A DNA stretch of 6,914 nt from Frankiaceae bacterium (GTDB lineage: Bacteria; Actinomycetota; Actinomycetes; Mycobacteriales; SCTD01): positions 1 to 6,914 of the forward strand of contig CANKBT010000166.1 of NCBI GenBank assembly GCA_947479995.1. The letters run 5' to 3'. Of the stretch, positions 1 to 4,944 are shown in pieces (position 1 is the stretch's first letter; every line of letters starts with the position of its first letter). The position numbers and the translations under genes are program-made. A model generated the notes under the pieces. It did no database searches. It worked only from the letters and a program-made list of their open reading frames with translations, and was not told the origin of the DNA.

Positions 1-46
1 CGACCGTCGTGGTGGGGGCGTCGGGCAGCGTGGTGCCAGCAGTCAC
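1..46 (-). CDS. 5' end of a leftward gene, product not identifiable
   Basis: Only the first 15 codons lie in the window. Read on the minus strand from a GTG at 46, they give MTAGTTLPDAPTTTV. The start is supported by AGAGGA on the minus strand (plus 52-57), 5 nt before the GTG, an almost ideal actinobacterial Shine-Dalgarno. A perfect inverted repeat at 91-115 lies about 45-70 bp upstream, where a promoter and operator would be. The Thr/Ala/Pro-rich N-terminus is not diagnostic. By inference only, a TetR-type regulator (one neighbours glmU in mycobacteria) or a fatty-acid desaturase would fit the context, but 15 residues cannot decide. The gene is divergent from the tRNA-Gln/glmU side. Confidence 0.5.
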   Translation of the reverse strand, partial: MTAGTTLPDAPTTTV

Positions 47-90
47 GGGCGTCCTCTGTGCGCAGGGGGACGGCACCGTCGCGGCACCTG

Positions 91-115
91 ACGCGACCGT
101 AACCTACGGTCGCGT
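91..115. promoter_or_regulatory. Perfect inverted repeat, candidate operator of the leftward gene
   Basis: ACGCGACCGTA (91-101) is followed by ACC and its exact reverse complement TACGGTCGCGT (105-115). The octamers CCGTAACC (97-104) and GCGTAACC (112-119) also form a direct repeat with a 15-bp period. Read leftward, TAGGTT (plus 101-106) would serve as a -10 hexamer, giving a leader of roughly 48 nt before the GTG at 46; no good -35 is visible. The symmetry and its overlap with the putative -10 suggest a dimeric repressor site. The regulator is unknown. In RNA the same sequence could form a tight 11-bp hairpin with a 3-nt loop, but without a T-tract a terminator is less likely. Confidence 0.5.
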
Positions 116-124
116 AACCAGGAC

Positions 125-144
125 ACCCCCGACCGTCCGGGGGT
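125..144. other. Small GC-rich hairpin
   Basis: ACCCCCG (125-131) pairs with CGGGGGT (138-144) around a 6-nt loop. It has no T-tract on either strand. It may be a weak terminator or part of the upstream regulatory region of the leftward gene; the pairing is all that supports it. Confidence 0.3.
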
Positions 145-155
145 CGCGTTGCCGG

Positions 156-208
156 GCGATCACTGCACCGCGGGCGCGGCTGGGCGTGCTGCCGGGTGCA
201 GTGATCGC
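156..208. repeat. Inverted pair of the GATCACTGC motif, left of the array
   Basis: GCGATCACTGCACC (156-169) and GGTGCAGTGATCGC (195-208) are exact reverse complements, giving a 14-bp stem with a 25-nt GC-rich loop. The pair lies 16 bp before the tandem hairpin array. The same motif recurs in inverted orientation just after the array and as single copies at 755, 819 and 840, so it is a local repeat family, not a lone hairpin. No copy of GATCACTGC is seen inside any of the genes in this window. Confidence 0.7.
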
Positions 209-225
209 GCAGCGCTGGTCCTGGC

Positions 226-647
226 TTGCGTCTGCTCGACGCGCGCAAGGCGTCCCCGCGTACGGCAGACGTCCTGCCTCCTGCGCGCCGGCTCCGCCGC
301 CTGCGTCTGCTCGACGCGCGTCACGCGTCTCCGCGTACGGCAGACGTCCTGCCGCCGCGCGCTGGCTCCGCCTCTTGCGTCTGCTCGACGCGCGCCGAGC
401 GTCTCCGCGTACGGCAGACGTCGTGCCGCCGCCCGCCGGCTCCGCCGCCGTGCGTCTGCTCGACGCGCGTCAGGCGTCTCCGCGTACGGCAGACGTTCTG
501 CCGCCACGTGCCGGCTCCGCCCCTTGCGTCTGCTCGACGCGCGCCGAGCGGCTCCGCGTTCGGCAGACGTCCCGCCTCCTGCGCGCCGGCTCCGCCGCTC
601 GCGTCTGCTCGACGCGCGCCATGCATCCCCGCCTGCAGCAGACGCAA
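226..647. repeat. Six-unit tandem array of hairpin repeats, 149-bp dimer period
   Basis: The left arm GCGTCTGC starts at 228, 303, 377, 452, 526 and 601, so the steps are 75, 74, 75, 74 and 75 bp. An 18-nt core, GCGTCTGCTCGACGCGCG, is identical in all six units. In each unit the right arm GCAGACG begins exactly 37 bp after the left arm starts (265, 340, 414, 489, 563, 638). Spacers of 30 or 31 bp each contain GGCTCCGCC. Units 1, 3 and 5 resemble each other (preceded by TT, 31-bp spacer after), as do units 2, 4 and 6, so the real unit is a dimer. Neither 74, 75+74 nor 149 keeps one reading frame throughout, which argues against a protein repeat. The outer ends (225-235 and 638-648) are themselves complementary over 11 bp. 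No CRISPR-like identical repeat with unique spacers is present. Confidence 0.9.
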
Positions 648-658
648 GGGGAGCAGGC

Positions 659-676
659 CGCGGGCCGACACCCGCG
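659..676. other. Short hairpin after the array
   Basis: CGCGGG (659-664) pairs with CCCGCG (671-676) around the loop CCGACA. It lies between the end of the array and the next GATCACTGC motif and has no T-tract. Its function is unknown. Confidence 0.3.
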
Positions 677-680
677 CCCG

Positions 681-733
681 GCGATCACTGCACGCGCCGA
701 CCCCGCCGGACGCCTCCCCGGTGCAGTGATCAC
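681..733. repeat. Inverted pair of the GATCACTGC motif, right of the array
   Basis: GATCACTGCAC (683-693) and GTGCAGTGATC (721-731) are exact reverse complements, an 11-bp stem with a 27-nt loop. Together with the pair at 156-208 it brackets the hairpin array symmetrically. The outermost copies, GATCACTGCACC at 158-169 and GGTGCAGTGATC at 720-731, form 12-bp terminal inverted repeats around a 574-bp segment. No target-site duplication is visible outside them. Confidence 0.65.
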
Positions 734-754
734 GACGGCGGCGCACCCCCGCCG

Positions 755-852
755 GCGATCACTGCGCCCCGCACCCCCCCAGCGCTCACCCCCGCGGCGC
801 GCGACCGCCTCCGGCGGCGCGATCACCGGGCCGCCCCGCGTGATCACTGCGC
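755..852 (+). repeat. Three single copies of the GATCACTGC motif
   Basis: GCGATCACTGCGC (755-767), a degenerate GCGATCACCGG (819-829) and GTGATCACTGCGC (840-852) lie in the same orientation within 100 bp upstream of tRNA-Gln. The last ends 29 bp before the putative -10 of the tRNA gene. They belong to the same family as the inverted pairs flanking the array. No gene is supported in this stretch; the rest is low-complexity GC-rich sequence. Confidence 0.55.
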
Positions 853-881
853 GCGCGGCCGCCGCGGGAGCCCGCGCCGGC

Positions 882-890
882 TGGCACGAT
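882..890 (+). promoter_or_regulatory. Candidate extended -10 of tRNA-Gln
   Basis: TGGCACGAT, with CACGAT as the possible -10 hexamer, ends 14 bp before the tRNA 5' end. No clear -35 is seen at the expected distance, where the sequence is uniformly GC-rich. The position suits a short leader removed by RNase P, but the match to consensus is weak. Confidence 0.3.
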
Positions 891-904
891 GGGGCGGCCG
901 GCCG

Positions 905-976
905 TCCGCCGTGGGGTAACGGCAACCCGCCAGTCTTTGGTACTGAGCGATGCAGGTTCGAGTCCTGCCGGCGGAG
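905..976 (+). tRNA. tRNA-Gln (anticodon UUG)
   Basis: A complete cloverleaf can be drawn. The acceptor stem TCCGCCG (905-911) pairs fully with CGGCGGA (969-975), followed by discriminator G976. The D stem is GGG (914-916) with CCC (926-928). The anticodon arm 930-946 has the loop CTTTGGT (935-941) with anticodon TTG at 937-939. The variable loop is GCGAT, and the T arm is GCAGG-TTCGAGT-CCTGC (952-968). The 3' CCA is not encoded. The first anticodon-stem pair is a C-A mismatch (930/946, positions 27-43). A UUG anticodon reads CAA and probably CAG by wobble. A tRNA gene upstream of glmU is a familiar actinobacterial arrangement. Confidence 0.95.
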
Positions 977-1015
977 CCCCGGGCCCGCCGGCCCGCGCCC
1001 GGGCCCGGCCGGGGC
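976..1015 (+). terminator. Strong GC hairpin directly after tRNA-Gln
   Basis: GCCCC (976-980) pairs with GGGGC (1011-1015) and GGGCCCG (981-987) with CGGGCCC (1000-1006), leaving a 4-nt bulge and a 12-nt loop. The stem starts at the last tRNA base. There is no T-tract, as is common in high-GC actinomycetes. It probably ends or protects the tRNA transcript and separates it from the glmU promoter. Confidence 0.45.
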
Positions 1016-1030
1016 GTCGACCCGCCCCGC

Positions 1031-1036
1031 TAGTCT
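1031..1036 (+). promoter_or_regulatory. Candidate -10 of the glmU-prs operon
   Basis: TAGTCT is one of the few AT-containing hexamers in the region and fits the actinobacterial -10 pattern TAnnnT. It would give a leader of about 47 nt before the glmU ATG. No convincing -35 lies 16-18 bp upstream. The same hexamer in a similar CCG-rich context occurs upstream of rplY at 3530-3535. Confidence 0.45.
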
Positions 1037-1089
1037 GGCCCGCGCCGGGCTCTCCGGCGCCACCCCCGCCCCGCGAGGAGCACCCCGCC

Positions 1090-2493
1090 ATGACCGACGC
1101 GCGCCCTGCGGCCGTCGTCGTCCTCGCGGCGGGCGAGGGCACGCGCATGCGCAGCGCGACGCCGAAGGTGCTGCACGAGCTCGCCGGGCGCAGCATGCTC
1201 GGCCACGTCGTCGCCACCGCCCGGGCGCTCGCGCCGGAGCACCTCGTGGTCGTCGTCGGCCACGCCCGCGAGCAGGTCGCGGCGCACCTCGCCGGGCTCG
1301 ACGCCGAGGCGCGGCCGGTGGTGCAGGAGCCGCAGAACGGCACTGGCCACGCGGTGCGGGTCGCCCTCGACGGGCTCGACCACCTCGAGGGCACGGTCGT
1401 CGTGCTTCTCGGCGACGCCCCGCTGCTCACCGCCGACGCCGTGCGCGTGCTGGTCGCCGAGCACGAGCGGGCCGGCGCCGCGACCACCCTGCTGAGCAGC
1501 CTCGTCGACGACCCGACGGGCTACGGCCGGGTGCTGCGCGACGCCGAGGGCCAGGTGCTGCGGGTGGTCGAGCACAAGGACGCCACCGACGAGGAGCGCG
1601 CGGTGCGCGAGGTCGCCACCGGCGTCTACGCCTTCGCCGCCGGCCCGCTGCGCGAGGCGCTCGGCCGGCTGTCGACCGACAACGCGCAGGGCGAGGAGTA
1701 CCTCCCGGACGTCGTCGGCCTGCACCGCGCCGCCGGCCTGCGCCTGCACGCCGTCACCGCGCCGGCCGCCGAGACCGGCGGCGTCAACGACCGCGTGCAG
1801 CTCGCCGCTGCGGCGCGCCTGCTGCGCGACCGCCTGCTGCAGCAGCACATGCGCGCGGGCGTCGCGGTCGTCGACCCCGAGACGACGTGGGTCGACGCCG
1901 ACGTCGTGCTGGCCCCCGACTGCACGCTGCTGCCGGGCGTGCAGCTGCACGCCGGCACGACCGTCGCGACCGGCGCGGTCGTCGGCCCCGACAGCACCCT
2001 GCGCGCCACCCGCGTCGGCGAGGGCGCCCGCGTCGTGCGCAGCCACGTCGACGGCGCCGAGGTCGGCCCGGGCGCGACGGTCGGCCCCTTCACCTACCTG
2101 CGCCCCGGCACCGTGCTCGGCGAGGGCGCCAAGGCCGGGGCCTTCGTCGAGGTCAAGGCCAGCGAGGTCGGCGCGGGCAGCAAGGTGCCGCACCTGTCGT
2201 ACGTCGGCGACGCGGTCATCGGCGACCGCACGAACATCGGCGCCGGCACCATCGTCTTCAACTACGACGGCCGCCAGAAGCACCGCACGCGCATCGGCAG
2301 CGACGCCAAGGTGGGCGGCCACAACAGCCTGGTCGCGCCGGTCGAGGTCGGCGACGGCGCCTACACCGGCGCCGGCACGGTCGTCCGCGAGGACGTGCCC
2401 CCGGGCGCCCTCGCGGTGTCGGAGAACACCCAGCGCACCATCGAGGGCTGGGTCGCCCAGAAGCGGCCCGCCGCAACTCCAGGGGAGTCATGA
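1090..2493 (+). CDS. glmU: Bifunctional GlcNAc-1-P uridyltransferase / GlcN-1-P acetyltransferase
   Basis: This cytoplasmic enzyme acetylates glucosamine-1-phosphate with acetyl-CoA and then joins it to UTP to give UDP-GlcNAc, the precursor of peptidoglycan. The product is 467 residues, normal for the family. The N-terminal uridyltransferase domain (about 5-245) has LAAGEGTRM at 12-20 with K26, QEPQNGTGHA at 79-88, the metal-binding D109 in GDAPLL, GYGR at 144-147 and N233. The C-terminal left-handed beta-helix (about 258-460) keeps R338, K356, catalytic H368, Y371, N382, A385 and NYDG at 391-394. Numbering is +5 relative to E. coli GlmU in this half. The ATG follows GAGGAG (1075-1080) by 9 nt. 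An in-frame open stretch runs further upstream through the tRNA gene and is not used. The stop overlaps the prs start. Confidence 0.97.
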   Translation: MTDARPAAVVVLAAGEGTRMRSATPKVLHELAGRSMLGHVVATARALAPEHLVVVVGHAREQVAAHLAGLDAEARPVVQEPQNGTGHAVRVALDGLDHLEGTVVVLLGDAPLLTADAVRVLVAEHERAGAATTLLSSLVDDPTGYGRVLRDAEGQVLRVVEHKDATDEERAVREVATGVYAFAAGPLREALGRLSTDNAQGEEYLPDVVGLHRAAGLRLHAVTAPAAETGGVNDRVQLAAAARLLRDRLLQQHMRAGVAVVDPETTWVDADVVLAPDCTLLPGVQLHAGTTVATGAVVGPDSTLRATRVGEGARVVRSHVDGAEVGPGATVGPFTYLRPGTVLGEGAKAGAFVEVKASEVGAGSKVPHLSYVGDAVIGDRTNIGAGTIVFNYDGRQKHRTRIGSDAKVGGHNSLVAPVEVGDGAYTGAGTVVREDVPPGALAVSENTQRTIEGWVAQKRPAATPGES

Positions 2494-3467
2494 CCGGTCT
2501 CGAGATCTCGAGCTCCAAGAACCTCATGCTGTTCGCCGGCCGGGCGTTCCCCGAGCTGGCGGCCGAGGTCGCCGAGGCGCTCGGCGTCGCGGCCGTGCCG
2601 ACGAGCGCGTACGACTTCGCGAACGGCGAGATCTTCGTGCGCTTCGAGGAGTCGGTGCGCGGCTGCGACGCCTTCGTGCTGCAGAGCCACACGGCGCCGA
2701 TCAACACGTGGGTCATGGAGCAGCTGCTCATGGTCGACGCGCTCAAGCGCGCGAGCGCCAAGCGCATCACCGTGGTCATGCCCTTCTACCCGTACGCCCG
2801 GCAGGACAAGAAGCACCGCGGCCGCGAGCCCATCAGCGCGCGACTGGTCGCCGACCTGTTCAAGACGGCGGGCGCCGACCGGCTTATGACCGTCGACCTG
2901 CACACCGCGCAGATCCAGGGCTTCTTCGACGGCCCGGTCGACCACCTGTTCGCGCTGCCGCTGCTGGCCGACCACGTCGAGGCGAAGTACGGCCGCGAGG
3001 ACCTCGTCATCGTCTCGCCGGACGCCGGCCGGGTGCGCGTGGCCGAGCGCTGGACCGACCGCCTCGGCGCCGGCCTCGCGATCATCCACAAGCGCCGCGA
3101 CCCGAACGTGCCGAACGAGGTCAAGGTCGGCGAGGTCGTCGGCGACGTCGCCGGCAAGACCTGCATCCTCGTCGACGACATGATCGACACCGGCGGCACG
3201 ATCACCAAGGCCGCCGAGCTGCTGTTCGACAACGGCGCCGCCGACGTCGTCGTGACCGCCACGCACGGCGTGCTGTCGGGCCCCGCGCTCGACCGCCTGA
3301 AGAACAGCCGCATCAGCGAGGTCGTCGTCACCAACACGCTGCCGATCAGCGACGACCGGCGCTTCGACGGCCTCACCGTGCTGTCGATCGCGCCGCTCAT
3401 CGCCCGCGCCGTGCGCGAGGTCTTCGAGGACGGCTCGGTCACCAGCCTGTTCGACGGCGCCGCCTGA
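2490..3467 (+). CDS. prs: Ribose-phosphate pyrophosphokinase (PRPP synthetase)
   Basis: The enzyme transfers pyrophosphate from ATP to ribose-5-phosphate, making PRPP for purine, pyrimidine, His, Trp and NAD synthesis, and in actinomycetes also for decaprenyl-phosphoryl arabinose. The product is 325 residues, typical of class I bacterial enzymes. Visible motifs are FANGEIFVRF (43-52), the ATP-binding stretch PYARQDKKHRGREPISAR (101-118), DLHTAQIQGFFD (136-147) with the catalytic-site H138, SPDAGRVRVAERW (176-188), the flexible-loop KRR (201-203), and the PRPP-binding loop VDDMIDTGGT (228-237). The ATG shares ATGA with the glmU stop, so translation is coupled. GGAG (2484-2487) lies only 2 nt before the ATG. 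The glmU-prs pairing is conserved across actinobacteria. Confidence 0.97.
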   Translation: MTGLEISSSKNLMLFAGRAFPELAAEVAEALGVAAVPTSAYDFANGEIFVRFEESVRGCDAFVLQSHTAPINTWVMEQLLMVDALKRASAKRITVVMPFYPYARQDKKHRGREPISARLVADLFKTAGADRLMTVDLHTAQIQGFFDGPVDHLFALPLLADHVEAKYGREDLVIVSPDAGRVRVAERWTDRLGAGLAIIHKRRDPNVPNEVKVGEVVGDVAGKTCILVDDMIDTGGTITKAAELLFDNGAADVVVTATHGVLSGPALDRLKNSRISEVVVTNTLPISDDRRFDGLTVLSIAPLIARAVREVFEDGSVTSLFDGAA

Positions 3468-3521
3468 CCGCCGTGCGACGGCGGCCCCGGCCGCAGCAGC
3501 GGCCCTGCGGGGTCGCCCCGC
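3468..3521 (+). terminator. Hairpin cluster after prs
   Basis: Three hairpins follow the prs stop without a gap: CCGCCGT/ACGGCGG (3468-3484, 3-nt loop), GGCCGC/GCGGCC (3489-3504, 4-nt loop) and GCGGGG/CCCCGC (3507-3521, 3-nt loop). None has a T-tract. Their position between prs and the next promoter suggests termination, or attenuation with read-through into rplY. Confidence 0.5.
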
Positions 3522-3529
3522 CGCTCCGG

Positions 3530-3535
3530 TAGTCT
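3530..3535 (+). promoter_or_regulatory. Candidate -10 of the rplY-pth operon
   Basis: TAGTCT lies just after the prs hairpin cluster and about 90 bp before the rplY GTG. Its context, CCGGTAGTCTCG, resembles the CCGCTAGTCTGG before glmU. The expected -35 region is occupied by the hairpin sequences and shows no consensus. Confidence 0.45.
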
Positions 3536-3543
3536 CGACCCCT

Positions 3544-3593
3544 GCGCGCCGTCGCGCGCCCACCCGCACTGCCAGCCGTGCCCCGTCCGGGGC
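3544..3593 (+). other. Structured rplY leader, two hairpins
   Basis: GCGCGC/GCGCGC (3544-3559, 4-nt loop) and GCCCC/GGGGC (3580-3593, with a 4-nt GTCC loop) lie between the putative -10 and the rplY Shine-Dalgarno (3611-3617). They would form in a leader of about 80 nt. Many ribosomal-protein leaders are autoregulatory, but whether this one binds L25 is conjecture, and GC-rich sequence forms such stems often by chance. Confidence 0.3.
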
Positions 3594-3624
3594 GTGCACA
3601 GCCCCGCCCGAGGAGAGTCCCGCC

Positions 3625-4341
3625 GTGTCCGAGGTCCGCATCGTCGCCGAGCCCCGCACCGAGTTCGGCAAGGGTGCCGCTCGTCGCGTGCGCCGCGCCG
3701 ACAAGGTGCCCGCCGTCCTGTACGGCCACGGCGAGCCCCCGCGCCACGTCTCCCTCCCGGGCCACGAGCTCATGCTCGCGCTGAAGTCCGACGCCAACGT
3801 GCTGCTGACGCTGGAGACCGCCGAGGGCGACCAGCTCGCGCTGCCCAAGGCCGTCGTCCGCGACCCGATCAAGGGCCACCTCGAGCACGTCGACCTCATC
3901 GCGGTCCGCCGCGGCGAGAAGGTCACCGTCGAGATCCCGGTCGTCCTCGTCGGCGAGGCCGCCCCCGAGACGCTCGTCGACCACCAGATCACCACGCTGA
4001 CCCTCGAGGCCGACGCGACCGACCTCCCGGAGTCCGTCGAGGTCTCGGTCGAGGGCCTGTCGGCCGGCAAGACCGTCACCGCCGGCGAGATCACCCTGCC
4101 GCGCGGCACCACGCTGCAGCAGGACGGCGAGCAGGTCGTCGTGCAGGGCCTGGGCGTCATCAGCGAGGAGGCCCTCGAGGCCGAGCTCGAGGCCGCCGAG
4201 GAGGAGCTGGGCGCCGGCCAGGCCGGTGCCGAGGCCGCCGACGAGGGCGACGTGCAGGCCGAGGGCGACAGCCCCGACAACGAGGGCAGCGAGTCGGACA
4301 AGGCCGGCGAGGGCGACGACGTCCCCGCCACCGAGGCCTAG
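3625..4341 (+). CDS. rplY: 50S ribosomal protein L25 / general stress protein Ctc
   Basis: L25 binds 5S rRNA in the large subunit; the longer Ctc/TL5 form is the one usual in actinobacteria. The product is 238 residues. Residues 1 to about 93 form the L25 domain, with RTEFGKGAARRVRRADKVPA (11-30) and VLYGHG. About 95-182 form the TL5 beta domain. The rest, to residue 238, is a strongly acidic low-complexity tail rich in Glu, Asp, Ala and Gly, probably disordered. The GTG start follows AGGAGAG (3611-3617) by 7 nt and places the conserved start of the family correctly. pth follows after 21 bp, matching the usual rplY-pth order. The acidic tail is longer than in short enterobacterial L25, which lacks both extra parts. 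Confidence 0.95.
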   Translation: MSEVRIVAEPRTEFGKGAARRVRRADKVPAVLYGHGEPPRHVSLPGHELMLALKSDANVLLTLETAEGDQLALPKAVVRDPIKGHLEHVDLIAVRRGEKVTVEIPVVLVGEAAPETLVDHQITTLTLEADATDLPESVEVSVEGLSAGKTVTAGEITLPRGTTLQQDGEQVVVQGLGVISEEALEAELEAAEEELGAGQAGAEAADEGDVQAEGDSPDNEGSESDKAGEGDDVPATEA

Positions 4342-4362
4342 ACCGCTCCCGCGCCGCCGCCC

Positions 4363-4944
<582 letters not shown>

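Noticed and set aside
226..647. CRISPR array
   Set aside because: The units differ from one another, the spacers are related in sequence (all contain GGCTCCGCC), and no cas genes are present.
226..647. Integron attC sites or an insertion sequence
   Set aside because: There are no R/L boxes, no integrase or transposase, and no target-site duplication.
158..731. Confirmed MITE with terminal inverted repeats
   Set aside because: The 12-bp ends are real, but no flanking duplication is seen and the same motif occurs elsewhere nearby, so only the motif family is reported.
889..891. ATG at 889 as the glmU start
   Set aside because: It would translate through the tRNA-Gln gene; the ATG at 1090 has a good Shine-Dalgarno and the normal family N-terminus.
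9..1089. Long open rightward frames over the repeat region, leading into glmU and prs
   Set aside because: They stay open only because stop codons are rare at this GC content. They read through the tRNA gene and the hairpin array, whose 149-bp period shifts the frame, and they start without a Shine-Dalgarno.
1030..2322. 430-codon leftward frame antisense to glmU
   Set aside because: It mirrors the codon bias of glmU and encodes a biased Ala/Asp/Val/Gly protein with no motifs.
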